Source: Thiorhodococcus minor (GTDB lineage Bacteria; Pseudomonadota; Gammaproteobacteria; Chromatiales; Chromatiaceae). Taken from it: a stretch of 64,000 nt of DNA. The notes beneath the pieces were generated by a model, which was not told where the DNA came from, made no database searches, and worked only from the letters and a program-made list of their open reading frames with translations. The stretch covers positions 1 through 64,000 of the forward strand of contig NZ_JAAIJQ010000029.1 of the NCBI RefSeq assembly GCF_010820565.1, written 5' to 3'. Positions 36,220 to 45,851 of this stretch are shown piece after piece. Made by a program: the position numbers and the translations under genes. The first letter of the stretch is position 1, and each line of letters starts with the position of its first letter.

Positions 36220-37218
36220 ATGCGACTCAGATCCGGCCTTTTGACGATGGTTTGTCTCTTCATCGCCGTCATCGCCTTGACCGCCTCGGCGCGACCCTTT
36301 GCCGCTGAGACGCGATCGGGCATCCCGACTTGGCTGAAGGCCCATGTTGGCGAGCGGGAGGGGCAGATCGCAGCTCCGGTCTTGCAGAGGGCCCGTGCGC
36401 TCTACCTGCGCAAAGTCAGGGAAGGTGCTGTCAGGAATCCCTGCTACTTCGCCATGGACGCGACGCGTCCCCACGGTGCAAGCAAGGGTGGGCTGGGACG
36501 GCGGTTTTACATCATCTGTGAAGCAGAGCGATCGTTTCGCGCGATCGCGTCGGGGCACGGTGGGGGGCGCAGTCTAAAGGGTGTCGGGGATTTCAATAAC
36601 GGCAGACGCTGTGCGAAGCATTTCAGCAATGCCTTAGGCTCGAGACTGACGGCCGGTGGCGTCTATGTGACCGGCGAGGCGAGGACATCCTTCAAGGGCT
36701 ATTACCGCCTCTCGGGGAAAGGGAAAGCGCCGCTGGTGCGCACCTTCCTTCCGTTCGACGGCGAAGGCGAGACGGCCAACGCCGAGCAGCGCGCGATCGG
36801 CGGACACGCGGCGGTCTTGATTAAGGGCGCCTGTCTGCTGCGGGACCCGGGCAGCCCCTATGCGAATGACGAAGGGTACGTGCCTCTGGGAAAACTGGTT
36901 GACTACTCTGGGGGGCGCAGCAGCGGCTGCACCAGCTGGTCGCCGTCGGCCTCTCGGGAGATCGTCGAGATCACGGCAACGAATCCGACCACCCTGTACA
37001 TCTATCCCGAGGCAGCCGACATCGAGGCCGTGGCGCGCGCAATCGCTGGTGGCCGATCGCCATCACGGCAAGGACTGTATTGGAATGCGTCCTGTCTGAA
37101 GGAGATCGGTGCTCCGAAATACTGGCCAAAGGAGCGCCTCGGGCCGAGGATTGCCGAATACAAGCGCAATCACCCTGCACCCCGGAGTGCTCCGCTGCCG
37201 CTTTGCCGAGGTCAATAG
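36220..37218 (+). CDS. Exported murein L,D-transpeptidase-like protein (YkuD_2 type)
   Basis: 332-residue protein with a signal peptide (MRLRSGLLTMVCLFIAVIAL, cut near ASA). The body matches the L,D-transpeptidase catalytic domain 2 family: RFYIICEAERSFRAIASGHG, a central HFSNALGSRLTAGGVYVTGE, and the catalytic motif GGRSSGCTSW with its cysteine near residue 231. These enzymes cross-link or modify peptidoglycan in the periplasm. It stands alone. Catalytic activity is inferred from the conserved SxGC motif; the exact substrate is unknown. Confidence 0.8.
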   Translation: MRLRSGLLTMVCLFIAVIALTASARPFAAETRSGIPTWLKAHVGEREGQIAAPVLQRARALYLRKVREGAVRNPCYFAMDATRPHGASKGGLGRRFYIICEAERSFRAIASGHGGGRSLKGVGDFNNGRRCAKHFSNALGSRLTAGGVYVTGEARTSFKGYYRLSGKGKAPLVRTFLPFDGEGETANAEQRAIGGHAAVLIKGACLLRDPGSPYANDEGYVPLGKLVDYSGGRSSGCTSWSPSASREIVEITATNPTTLYIYPEAADIEAVARAIAGGRSPSRQGLYWNASCLKEIGAPKYWPKERLGPRIAEYKRNHPAPRSAPLPLCRGQ

Positions 37219-37438
37219 CTTGTCTGGCTGTTGGCCGCGTGGCGCTCCTCCTGAGTCAAGACAGCCATTAGCGCGTCAGCGGTAGGAATCAAGCGCCCTG
37301 GGTGGCGCAGGGTCCGGCCCGTTTCTCTCGGCGCTCAAGCGGGCTTGGCGACGCGCTGGGCGGGCAGGGCGAGCGGGCCTTGGTCGTTCGTTGGACTGGT
37401 AGGGTGGACTGAGCTGCGAGACTTTGAAGAAATTCTGC

Positions 37439-37522
37439 GTAGGTTGGGCTGAGGTACGAAGCCCAACATGGCGGCTAGCCTAACGCTTTGATTGTTGGGT
37501 CTCCTGCGTCGGCCCAACCTAC
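37439..37522. repeat. 84-bp GTAGGTTGGGC palindromic element
   Basis: Perfect 11-base terminal inverted repeats GTAGGTTGGGC (37439-37449) and GCCCAACCTAC (37512-37522). Each end also forms its own hairpin, for example TTGGGC-TGAGGTACGAA-GCCCAA on the left. Such REP-like or miniature elements are common in proteobacteria. It differs in sequence from the GTAGGGTGGAC family but has the same build. Confidence 0.8.
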
Positions 37523-37716
37523 ACCAATCTGCGATCTTCGCGGTGCGCTTGGATGACTCTCACAGTCTCTGCCTTTGTCCACCCTGGGCGACAACTGGCC
37601 GAGCCGATGATCGACGCCAGCGAGCGCGAATCGGGGCTTTCCCCCAGGGTGCGCGTGGTGGTTTTCCCTGTCGGGTCTCCCGCGGCATTGCGGTGTGAGC
37701 CAAATCAGGCTTGGGG

Positions 37717-37755
37717 AAAAGAAAAAGGCCGACCGGGTAGCCCCCAGTCGGCCTT
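37717..37755 (-). terminator. Rho-independent terminator of tRNA-Leu
   Basis: On the minus strand a 9-base perfect stem AAGGCCGAC/GTCGGCCTT with a 13-base loop (bases 37725-37755) runs directly into TTTTTCTTTTCC. It lies about 60 bases downstream of the tRNA 3' end, as expected for a single-gene tRNA transcript. Confidence 0.85.
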
Positions 37756-37816
37756 GATCGCTTTGCTATTGAACGGTGCCGTTTCCTGACTGGAATGACG
37801 CCACCGCTTCGGAATC

Positions 37817-37903
37817 TGGTGCCGAGAAGAGGACTCGAACCTCCACGAACTTTCGTTCACATGGACCTGAACCATGCGCGTCTACCAATTCCGCCACCTC
37901 GGC
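37817..37903 (-). tRNA. tRNA-Leu (anticodon CAG)
   Basis: Read on the minus strand: acceptor arm GCCGAGG paired with TCTCGGC, a long variable arm as in class II leucine tRNAs, anticodon arm CATGG-TTCAGGT-CCATG giving anticodon CAG, T-arm GGTTCGAGTCC, discriminator A and an encoded CCA end at 37817-37819. It decodes CUG, the main leucine codon in this GC-rich genome. It is divergent from rnr. Confidence 0.95.
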
Positions 37904-38021
37904 AGTACCAGCGGGAAAAGCCCTTTGGAAGATGCCCTCCGCCAGTGGAGCGCGAATGTTAGCGAGACAGGTTGGGGTTGTCAACGCTACACTAGGGCTT
38001 TCAATCAAAGAACGAGATCAC

Positions 38022-40340
38022 GTGGCACGCCGCAGACCATCAGCCCCAGGAAAGACCCGGGATCCGCATCGCGAGCGCGAGGCGAAGAAGTACGCCAACC
38101 CAATCCCCAGCCGGGAGTTCATCCTGGAGACACTGACGGCGCAGGGTGCTCCACTCTTGTTCGAGGAGCTCGCCGAAGTCCTCGCCCTCAAGGAAGAGCA
38201 GGATGTCATCGCGCTCGAGCGCCGTCTCGGTGCCATGGTTCGCGACGGCCAGTTGGTCCGTAATCGGAATCAGGCTTACTGCCCAGTCAACAAGCGCGAT
38301 CTCATCGCCGGGCGCGTCATCGGTCATCCGGACGGTTTCGGCTTCGTGCGACCGGACGAAGGCGGTGACGACCTCTATCTCTATCATAAGGAGATGCGCG
38401 CGCTCTTCCATGGCGACCGGGTCGTCGTTCGGGTGAGCGGCCGTGATCGCCGCGGGCGGCTGGAGGGGGCCGTCGTCGAGATCTTGGAGCGCAACACGCG
38501 CAGCGTCGTCGGCCGCCTCTATCAGGAGAGCGGCGTCGGCTTCGTCGCCCCGGACAACAAACGCCTGACCCACGACATCATCATCCCTAGCGATCGGATC
38601 AATGGTGCCGAGCAAGGTCAGATCGTGATGGCCGAGATCACGGATCAGCCGACGCACCGGACCCAGCCGATCGGGCGTGTGCAGGAAGTGCTCGGCGATC
38701 ACATGGCGCCTGGGATGGAGACGGACATCGCCATCCGCACGCATGACTTGCCAGTAGAGTGGCCCGCCGAGGTCGAGACCGAGATCGCCGGTCTGGGCGC
38801 AGAGGTGCCGGAAGCGGCGAAGGAAGGCCGTACCGATCTGCGCAAGCTGCCATTGGTCACCATCGATGGCGCCGATGCGCGGGACTTCGACGACGCCGTC
38901 TATTGCGAGCGCAAGCCCAAGGGCTGGAAGCTGCTGGTCTGTATCGCGGACGTGTCTTCTTACGTGCGTCCGGGCACTGCCCTCGATGCCGAGGCCCAGA
39001 AGCGCGGCAACTCGGTCTATTTCCCCGATCGCGTGATTCCCATGCTGCCCGAGGTGCTGTCCAACGGGCTCTGCTCGCTGAATCCGCAGGTCGACCGGCT
39101 GTGCATGACGGCCGAGATCTACGTGAGCCTCGAAGGCAAGGTCACGCGCACGCGCTTCTTTGAGGCGGTGATGCGCTCTCAGGCGCGCCTAACCTACGAC
39201 CAGGTTGCGGCCATGGTGGTCGACGGCGATGCCCCGCTTTGCGAGCGCTTCGCCGAGGTTCTGCCACACCTGCACGAGCTCTATCAGCTGTTTCAGGTGC
39301 TGCAAGCGCGCCGTGCCGAGCGTGGTGCAATCGACTTCGATACCACCGAGACGAAATTCGCCTTCAACGAGCAGGGCCGGATCGAGGCGGTCGTTCCCCA
39401 GGTGCGCAACGATGCCCACCGTCTCATCGAGGAATGCATGCTGGCGGCCAATGTTGCCGCGGCCCGGCTCTTCCAGCGCAAGCGGATTCCGGCGATCTAC
39501 CGCATCCACGATACCCCGAGCGAAGAGAAGCTGACGGATCTGCGCGAGTTCCTGGGGCAGCTGGCTCTGAAGCTCCCCGGCGGCGCCAAGCCGACCGCGG
39601 CGGACTATGCCGAGCTGCTCGCGCAGGTCCAGGACCGCCCCGACCGGCGCTTGATACAGACGGTTCTGCTGCGCTCCATGCAGCAGGCCATGTACAGCTC
39701 GGACAATGCCGGCCACTTCGGGCTGGCCTACGACGCTTACACCCACTTCACCTCGCCGATCCGCCGCTACCCGGACCTCATCGTCCACCGGCTCATCAAG
39801 CACCTGATCGCGGGCGGTAAGGCGGCTGACCTCGAGCTGTCCCAGACGGACCTGCAGCAGGTCGCCGAGCAGTGCTCGGGGACTGAGCGCCGTGCCGACG
39901 AGGCCACGCGCGATGCCGAGGACTGGCTCAAGTGCGAGTTCATGCAGGACAAGCTCGGCGAGAGCTTCGACGGCACCATCACCAGCGTCAACTCCTTCGG
40001 TATCTTCGTCGAGCTCGACGAGGTCTATGTCGACGGCCTGGTGCACATCACCGCGCTCGACAACGACTTCTACCATTTCGACCCCATCGGGCATCGGCTG
40101 CATGGTGAGCGGACCGGCATGGTCTACCGTCTCGGCGACCGCCTGCGCGTGCAGGTCGCCGCGGTGAATCTCGACGACCGCAAGATCGACTTCGTTCCAG
40201 CCGACTCGGCCGGGCGCGGGAAGCGCCGGGATGCGAAGAAGGAGGCGCCGGCAGCGTCTCCCAAGCCGGCCGCCGCGAAGAAGAGCCGTAGCCGCTCCAA
40301 GCGCAAGCGCCGCTCTGGCGGATCCCAGTCGGCGTCTTGA
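38022..40340 (+). CDS. rnr: Ribonuclease R
   Basis: 3'-5' exoribonuclease that degrades structured RNA and helps in rRNA and tmRNA quality control. The 772-residue protein has an N-terminal winged-helix region, two cold-shock domains (GRVIGHPDGFGFV at about 90), the RNB catalytic core with DGADARDFDDAV, an S1 domain near 625-710 (GTITSVNSFGIFVELDEVYVDGLVH) and a basic Lys/Arg tail. GTG 38022 (ARRRPSAPGK) is the likeliest start; the open frame further upstream runs antisense to the tRNA. rlmB follows immediately. Confidence 0.93.
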   Translation: MARRRPSAPGKTRDPHREREAKKYANPIPSREFILETLTAQGAPLLFEELAEVLALKEEQDVIALERRLGAMVRDGQLVRNRNQAYCPVNKRDLIAGRVIGHPDGFGFVRPDEGGDDLYLYHKEMRALFHGDRVVVRVSGRDRRGRLEGAVVEILERNTRSVVGRLYQESGVGFVAPDNKRLTHDIIIPSDRINGAEQGQIVMAEITDQPTHRTQPIGRVQEVLGDHMAPGMETDIAIRTHDLPVEWPAEVETEIAGLGAEVPEAAKEGRTDLRKLPLVTIDGADARDFDDAVYCERKPKGWKLLVCIADVSSYVRPGTALDAEAQKRGNSVYFPDRVIPMLPEVLSNGLCSLNPQVDRLCMTAEIYVSLEGKVTRTRFFEAVMRSQARLTYDQVAAMVVDGDAPLCERFAEVLPHLHELYQLFQVLQARRAERGAIDFDTTETKFAFNEQGRIEAVVPQVRNDAHRLIEECMLAANVAAARLFQRKRIPAIYRIHDTPSEEKLTDLREFLGQLALKLPGGAKPTAADYAELLAQVQDRPDRRLIQTVLLRSMQQAMYSSDNAGHFGLAYDAYTHFTSPIRRYPDLIVHRLIKHLIAGGKAADLELSQTDLQQVAEQCSGTERRADEATRDAEDWLKCEFMQDKLGESFDGTITSVNSFGIFVELDEVYVDGLVHITALDNDFYHFDPIGHRLHGERTGMVYRLGDRLRVQVAAVNLDDRKIDFVPADSAGRGKRRDAKKEAPAASPKPAAAKKSRSRSKRKRRSGGSQSAS

Positions 40341-40342
40341 CG

Positions 40343-41089
40343 ATGCGGGATGAGACGCCGGTCGCGGGCATTCACAGCGTCCGCGCCGCGCTCAAGCATG
40401 GCGCGGACGGCGTGCGCGAGATCTGGCTGGAGCGCAGCCGGCGAGATCGCCGCCTCGGGGATCTCGCCGAGCTGGCGAAGTCGGCCGGGGTCAAGATCCG
40501 CCAGATGGACCGCGACGCGCTCGACGGCGTGGCGGAAGGTGCGTCGCATCAGGGGGCGATCGCCTGGGTCAGCGTGCCGGCCGCGCGCTCGGAGCGCGAT
40601 CTCCTCGCCTTGCTCGAAACCCTTGATGTCCCGCCCTTCCTTCTGCTCCTGGACGAGATTCAGGATCCACACAATCTTGGTGCTTGCCTGCGAACGGCGG
40701 ATGCGGCCGGGGTGCATGCCGTCGTCGCGCCCAAGGACAATGCGGTGGGCTTGACGCCCGTCGTGTGCAAGGTTGCGAGCGGGGCGGCGGAGACGCTGCC
40801 CTATATCCAGGTGACGAATCTGGCCAGGACCATGGACGCGCTCAAGGAGCGCGGCATCTGGCTGATCGGGACCGCGGGCGAGTCCGATGCGACCCTCTTC
40901 GCGACCGACCTGACCGGGTCCTTGGGACTGGTCATGGGTAGCGAGGGCAGCGGGCTGCGCCGGTTGACGCGCGCGCGCTGCGATGCCCTGGTCAAGCTGC
41001 CCATGTGCGGCAAGGTCGAGAGTCTGAACGTCTCGGTCGCGGCCGGGGTCTGCCTCTTCGAGGCATTGCGGCAGCGTCAGGCCCGCTGA
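40343..41089 (+). CDS. rlmB: 23S rRNA (guanosine-2'-O-)-methyltransferase RlmB
   Basis: SpoU-type knotted methyltransferase that methylates G2251 of 23S rRNA. The 248-residue protein has the N-terminal substrate-binding domain (VAGIHSVRAALKHG) and the three SpoU motifs: LDEIQDPHNLGACLRTADAAG, GLVMGSEGSGLRRL and KLPMCGKVESLNVSVAAGV. ATG 40343 lies two bases after the rnr stop; a TTG at 40337 overlapping rnr is an alternative. The rnr-rlmB order is classical. Confidence 0.95.
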   Translation: MRDETPVAGIHSVRAALKHGADGVREIWLERSRRDRRLGDLAELAKSAGVKIRQMDRDALDGVAEGASHQGAIAWVSVPAARSERDLLALLETLDVPPFLLLLDEIQDPHNLGACLRTADAAGVHAVVAPKDNAVGLTPVVCKVASGAAETLPYIQVTNLARTMDALKERGIWLIGTAGESDATLFATDLTGSLGLVMGSEGSGLRRLTRARCDALVKLPMCGKVESLNVSVAAGVCLFEALRQRQAR

Positions 41090-41115
41090 GTGCGGCCAGT
41101 GTGCCGCGCGTCCCG

Positions 41116-41152
41116 GCGCGCACCGGTTGCGCGACGTATCCGGTGCGCGCCC
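41116..41152. terminator. 12-bp perfect hairpin between rlmB and purL
   Basis: GGCGCGCACCGG (41116-41127) pairs exactly with CCGGTGCGCGCC (41141-41152) around a 13-base loop. No T-run follows on the plus strand, so it may be a Rho-assisted terminator, a transcript-stabilising structure or an operator rather than a classical intrinsic terminator. Confidence 0.45.
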
Positions 41153-41211
41153 CGATGCTCGCACTCAAGTTATGATGTACCCGTCATCCCTAGCACCTAG
41201 AGCAATCGCCC

Positions 41212-44200
41212 ATGTTGGTCCTCCGTGGCGCCCCCGCCATCTCCGAATTCCGTCTCCAGAAGCTTGCCGATCGTCTCAGGGAGCAGACCGGGACCCAGGT
41301 CCAACCCTATGCGGAATACGTCCATTTCGCTCAGTTGTCCGCCGAGCTGAGCGAGCAGGAGCGCGGCGTGCTCGAGCGTCTGCTGCGTTATGGGCCGACG
41401 CTGCCGGCGCACGCGCCTGAAGGCAGGCTGATCCTGATCGTGCCGCGGCCCGGGACTATCTCGCCCTGGTCATCCAAGGCAACGGATATCGCGCACAACT
41501 GCGGACTCATGGCCGTGCGGCGGATCGAGCGTGGGGTCGCTTACTATCTGTCCACGTCCGGCGATGTGCTCGCGGAGCAGGGGCTCGAGACTGCCGCGGC
41601 CTTGCTGCATGATCGCATGACGCAGGTCGCGCTCTTCGACATGGCATCCGCGAGTCGTCTGTTCGATGTGGCGGAGCCGCGTCCCCTCGGGCGTGTGGAT
41701 GTGCTGAGAGGCGGACGTCCCGCGCTGGATGCGGCGAATCTGGACCTCGGCCTGGCACTCTCGGACGACGAGATCGACTATCTGGTCGACAGCTTCAATG
41801 GCCTGGGCCGCAACCCGACGGACGTCGAGCTGATGATGTTCGCCCAGGCCAACTCCGAGCACTGTCGACACAAGATCTTCAATGCCGATTGGGTCATCGA
41901 CGGTGAGCGCCAAGACCGCTCGCTGTTCAGCATGATTCGCAACACGACAGAGAAGGCCCCCAAGGGCGTGCTGTCGGCCTACAAGGACAACGCCGCGGTG
42001 CTCGAGGGGTGGGACGGCCGGCGCTTCATCCCCTGTCCCGATACCCGTGTCTACTGCGAGTCGGAGGAGGAGATTCACCTCCTCATGAAGGTCGAGACGC
42101 ACAACCATCCGACCGCCATCGCGCCGGATCCGGGCGCCGCGACGGGCTCGGGCGGGGAGATTCGCGACGAGGGCGCCACCGGGCAAGGGGCCAAGCCCAA
42201 GGCTGGTCTCTGTGGCTTCTCCGTGTCCAACCTGCGCATCCCGGGGGCAGAGCAGCCCTGGGAGCAGGACCATGGCAAACCGGACAGAATCGTTTCGGCC
42301 CTGGAGATCATGCTGGAAGGTCCGATCGGAGCCGCGGCTTTCAACAACGAGTTCGGCCGTCCCAACCTGGCTGGCTACTTCCGCACCTATGAGCAGGAGA
42401 TTCCCCGCGCCGGCGGGGCGTCGGAGCTGCGTGGCTATCACAAGCCGATCATGCTGGCTGGTGGCATCGGCAATATCCGTGCGGAGCATGTCGAGAAGGG
42501 CGAGTTCCCAGCTGGCACGCCACTCGTGGTGCTGGGTGGCCCGGCGATGCTCATCGGGCTCGGTGGTGGCGCGGCCTCGAGCATGACGTCCGGCACCTCG
42601 GCGGAGGATCTGGACTTCGCCTCGGTGCAGCGCGCCAATCCCGAGATGCAGCGCCGCTGTCAGGAGGTCATCGACCGCTGCTGGGCACGCGGCACGGAGA
42701 ATCCCATCCTCTTCATCCACGACGTGGGTGCGGGCGGACTCTCCAATGCCTTGCCAGAGCTGGTGCATGACGGCGGGCGCGGTGGGTGTTTCGGGCTGCG
42801 CGAGATCCCGAATGACGAGCCCGGCATGTCGCCCATGGAGATCTGGTGCAATGAGGCGCAGGAGCGCTATGTCCTGGCCATTGCCGCCGAGCGTCTCGAT
42901 GTCTTCAAGGCGATCTGTGAGCGTGAGCGCTGTCCTTATGCCGTCGTCGGGCAGGCGACCGAGGAGGCGCATCTGAGCCTGGAGGATGCGCATTTCCAGG
43001 ATCGGCCCATCGACATGCCGCTCTCGCTGCTGCTGGGCAAGCCGCCCAAGATGGTGCGTGATGTGGCCCGGGTGGAGCCGCCGCGCGACGACTTCGACCC
43101 GAGCGAGATCGACATTGGCGCGGCGCTCTACCGCGTCCTGCGGCTCCCGACGGTTGCGGACAAGAGCTTTCTCATCACCATTGGCGACCGCAGCATCACC
43201 GGACAGGTGGCGCGGGATCAGATGGTGGGGCCTTGGCAGGTCCCGGTTGCGGATTGCGCGGTGACCGTCAGCGATTTTCGCGGTTTTACCGGCGAGGCCA
43301 TGGCGATGGGCGAGCGGACACCCATCGCGCTGCTGAATGCGCCGGCATCGGGCCGCATGGCCGTGGCCGAAGCCATCACCAACATCGCGGCTGCCAGCAT
43401 CGAGCACTTGGGCGACATCAAGCTATCGGCGAACTGGATGGCGGCCGCAGGGCATCCTGGGGAGGACGCCCGGCTCTATGACACCGTAAGGACCGTCGGC
43501 ATGGAGCTGTGCGAGGCGCTCGGGATCGCCATTCCGGTCGGCAAGGACTCCATGAGCATGAAGACGGTTTGGCAGGGCGCCGAGGGCGATCGCCGTGAGA
43601 TGACCGCGCCCTTGTCACTCATCGTCTCCGCCTTTGCGCCTGTGGTGGACGTGCGGCGGACGCTGACGCCGCAGCTGCGAACGGACGAGGGCGACACCGA
43701 TCTCATCCTCATCGACTTGGGCCGCGGACAGAATCGCTTGGGCGGCTCCTGCCTGGCACAGGTCTTCAACCAAGTCGGCGGTGAGGTCCCGGATTTGGAC
43801 GATTCGGAGCTGCTCAGGCGCTTTTTTGCGGCCATCCAGGAGCTGCGCGAGGACGATCTCATCCTCGCCTATCACGATCGCTCCGACGGCGGGCTGATCG
43901 CGACCCTCTGCGAGATGGCCTTTGCCGGACGCTGTGGCGTGGACCTCGACCTAGCGGCCGTGGGGCCGGACGATATGTCGGCGCTCTTTAGCGAGGAGCT
44001 CGGTGCCGTGATCCAGGTTCGGCATAGCGAAACGGACATCGTGCTGCGGATCCTGGATTACTATGGACTCGCCGAGTTCAGCCCGGTCATCGCCATGCTG
44101 GACGACAGCGACGAGATCCGCATCTGCCGCCGCTGCAAGGTGTTGTTCGAGGCGAGTCGCGTGGACTTGCAGCAAGCCTGGTCCGAGACCAGCTTCTGGA

Positions 44201-45105
44201 TGCAATCGCTGCGCGACAATCCTGAGTGCGCGCAAGAGGCCTTCAGCCGGATCGCCAGTCCGGATCCGGGCTTGAGTGCCGTCCTGACCTTCGACCCTGA
44301 CGACGACATCGCCGCCCCCTACGTGGAGCGCGGGGCGCGTCCGCCCATCGCCATTCTGCGGGATCAAGGCGTCAACGGTCAGGTCGAGATGGCGGCTGCC
44401 TTCCACGCGGCCGGCTTCGCCTGCGTGGATGTCCACCTCTCCGACGTCATCGCCGGGCGCGTCGACCTCGCCCAGTTCCGTGGCTTGGTCGCTTGCGGCG
44501 GGTTTTCCTACGGTGACGTGCTGGGCGCTGGTGAGGGCTGGGCCAAGACCATTCTCTTCAACGCCAAGGCGCGGGACCAGTTTCAGGCCTTCTTCGAGCG
44601 CTCGGATACCTTCGCGCTAGGCGTCTGCAACGGCTGCCAGATGCTCTCGAACCTAAGAGAGCTGATTCCGGGTGCCGACCATTGGCCGCACTTCGTGCGC
44701 AACCGCTCCGAGCAGTTCGAGGCCCGTACGCTGATGCTGGAGGTTGGGGAGGCGGGCTCGGTGCTGCTGGACGGGATGGCAGGCTCGCGCATCCCGATCG
44801 CCGTTGCGCACGGCGAGGGGCGCGCGGAATTCCGCGATACCGAGCATCTCCTCGCGGCCGAGCCCCATGTCGTTGTGCGCTATATCGAAAACGACGGTCG
44901 CGTGGCTGAGTCATATCCCGCCAATCCGAATGGGTCACCCAGTGGGATCGCCGGTCTGACGACGACGGATGGCCGCGTGACCATCATGATGCCGCACCCC
45001 GAGCGCGTCTTCCGTGCCGTCCAGAATTCCTGGTATCCGCAGGACTGGGGTCAAGACGGCCCTTGGATGCGGCTCTTCCGCAACGCGCGCGTCTGGGCTG
45101 GGTGA
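41212..45105 (+). CDS. purL: Phosphoribosylformylglycinamidine synthase PurL (large type)
   Basis: Converts FGAR plus glutamine and ATP to FGAM in purine synthesis. The 1297-residue single-chain form typical of gammaproteobacteria has an N-terminal PurS-like region, two AIRS-type ATP-binding halves ([30 protein letters not shown]) and a C-terminal glutaminase with the nucleophile cysteine in LGVCNGCQM, plus HGEGRAEF and the final [15 protein letters not shown] at 41171-41176 is a possible -10. No PurR box was recognised. Confidence 0.97.
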   Translation: MLVLRGAPAISEFRLQKLADRLREQTGTQVQPYAEYVHFAQLSAELSEQERGVLERLLRYGPTLPAHAPEGRLILIVPRPGTISPWSSKATDIAHNCGLMAVRRIERGVAYYLSTSGDVLAEQGLETAAALLHDRMTQVALFDMASASRLFDVAEPRPLGRVDVLRGGRPALDAANLDLGLALSDDEIDYLVDSFNGLGRNPTDVELMMFAQANSEHCRHKIFNADWVIDGERQDRSLFSMIRNTTEKAPKGVLSAYKDNAAVLEGWDGRRFIPCPDTRVYCESEEEIHLLMKVETHNHPTAIAPDPGAATGSGGEIRDEGATGQGAKPKAGLCGFSVSNLRIPGAEQPWEQDHGKPDRIVSALEIMLEGPIGAAAFNNEFGRPNLAGYFRTYEQEIPRAGGASELRGYHKPIMLAGGIGNIRAEHVEKGEFPAGTPLVVLGGPAMLIGLGGGAASSMTSGTSAEDLDFASVQRANPEMQRRCQEVIDRCWARGTENPILFIHDVGAGGLSNALPELVHDGGRGGCFGLREIPNDEPGMSPMEIWCNEAQERYVLAIAAERLDVFKAICERERCPYAVVGQATEEAHLSLEDAHFQDRPIDMPLSLLLGKPPKMVRDVARVEPPRDDFDPSEIDIGAALYRVLRLPTVADKSFLITIGDRSITGQVARDQMVGPWQVPVADCAVTVSDFRGFTGEAMAMGERTPIALLNAPASGRMAVAEAITNIAAASIEHLGDIKLSANWMAAAGHPGEDARLYDTVRTVGMELCEALGIAIPVGKDSMSMKTVWQGAEGDRREMTAPLSLIVSAFAPVVDVRRTLTPQLRTDEGDTDLILIDLGRGQNRLGGSCLAQVFNQVGGEVPDLDDSELLRRFFAAIQELREDDLILAYHDRSDGGLIATLCEMAFAGRCGVDLDLAAVGPDDMSALFSEELGAVIQVRHSETDIVLRILDYYGLAEFSPVIAMLDDSDEIRICRRCKVLFEASRVDLQQAWSETSFWMQSLRDNPECAQEAFSRIASPDPGLSAVLTFDPDDDIAAPYVERGARPPIAILRDQGVNGQVEMAAAFHAAGFACVDVHLSDVIAGRVDLAQFRGLVACGGFSYGDVLGAGEGWAKTILFNAKARDQFQAFFERSDTFALGVCNGCQMLSNLRELIPGADHWPHFVRNRSEQFEARTLMLEVGEAGSVLLDGMAGSRIPIAVAHGEGRAEFRDTEHLLAAEPHVVVRYIENDGRVAESYPANPNGSPSGIAGLTTTDGRVTIMMPHPERVFRAVQNSWYPQDWGQDGPWMRLFRNARVWAG

Positions 45106-45191
45106 CGTCCGGCGAAGGCATGCCGCGCATGCGTGCTCAGACTGCGTGCTCAACCATTGCTAGACTAGGGCCTCGATCGTCAGTTGGACCC

Positions 45192-45270
45192 GTAGGGTGG
45201 ACGAGCGGGAGCGAAGTCCGCCGAATCCCGCGCCTGTGTTGGTGGACTGCGCTGCGCTTGTCCACCCTAC
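45192..45270. repeat. 79-bp GTAGGGTGGAC palindromic element, copy 1
   Basis: Perfect 11-base terminal inverted repeats: GTAGGGTGGAC (45192-45202) and GTCCACCCTAC (45260-45270). Each half can also form its own hairpin. A second copy of exactly 79 bases lies at 48998-49076, a half copy at 3609-3638 and a fragment near 37399. It fits the REP/miniature-element class mobilised by RAYT-type transposases encoded elsewhere. Confidence 0.85.
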
Positions 45271-45320
45271 AGCCGGAGGTTGGGTCAATCGATGATCGCC
45301 GCCTAGACTAGGGACGGATT

Positions 45321-45354
45321 ACAGATCGATTCCCGTTACAGGTCGATTCCCGGT
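45321..45354. repeat. 17-bp tandem repeat upstream of the BLUF gene
   Basis: ACAGATCGATTCCCGTT is followed directly by ACAGGTCGATTCCCGGT, 15 of 17 bases alike. The pair ends 29 bases before the BLUF start codon, where it could be a regulator site or affect ribosome access. Confidence 0.6.
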
Positions 45355-45383
45355 AAGCAGCCTCGGCATGACGGACGGAGAGC

Positions 45384-45806
45384 ATGAGAAATTTGACCCG
45401 AATGATGTACGTGAGCCGCGTCAGCGGTGGCGTCGGTGAAGATGAGTTGAAGCAGATCCTGGAAAGCGCCCGACGCAAGAACAAGGAGCTGAAGGTGACT
45501 GGCGTCCTCTGTGGTGGAGGCGGCCATTTCATCCAGGTGCTGGAGGGCGAGCAAGAAGATCTCTTTCGGCTTTATGGCGACATCCTCAACGATCGGCGCC
45601 ACTACGACAGCGTCTTGATTGGCGTGGCGCCAATCAAGCAGCGCCTCTTCGGGAGCTGGTCGATGGGCTATCTCTCAAATCCGCCCGAGGTGATGGAGGT
45701 CCGTCGCAAGGAGCTTCTCGCCGTTTGGCAAGGGCGCTCGGAGGCGGCCGAGCTGCTCACACTGGTCAAGCGTTTTCTGGAGCAGCTGGGACAGGGGACC
45801 GCCTAG
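45384..45806 (+). CDS. BLUF-domain blue-light photoreceptor
   Basis: 140-residue stand-alone BLUF protein that binds FAD and senses blue light. Key residues are visible: the flavin-bonding tyrosine in RMMYVSR (Y9), asparagine N33 in RRKNKELKVTG, the switching glutamine in HFIQVLEG (Q51) and the Trp/Met pair in GSWSMG. About 40 residues of helices follow, with no output domain, so it must signal by protein contact. A photoreceptor fits a phototroph that must balance light and oxygen. No obvious partner gene is adjacent. Confidence 0.92.
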   Translation: MRNLTRMMYVSRVSGGVGEDELKQILESARRKNKELKVTGVLCGGGGHFIQVLEGEQEDLFRLYGDILNDRRHYDSVLIGVAPIKQRLFGSWSMGYLSNPPEVMEVRRKELLAVWQGRSEAAELLTLVKRFLEQLGQGTA

Positions 45807-45851
45807 CCGAGCTCGGTCTGGGCACCGCTTGGCTTGGATCGATTGCCTGGC

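Larger units (their letters stand above)
37219..37816. other. Repeat-rich intergenic region before tRNA-Leu
   Basis: About 600 bases with no convincing gene. It contains a partial GTAGGGTGGACTGAGCTGCG repeat beginning at 37399, a full 84-base GTAGGTTGGGC element at 37439-37522, and the tRNA terminator at 37717-37755. Open frames crossing it have no recognisable protein pattern. Confidence 0.55.

Noticed and set aside
37776-38021. N-terminal extension of RNase R back to 37776
   Set aside because: It would run antisense through the tRNA-Leu gene; homologous sequence starts at the GTG at 38022.
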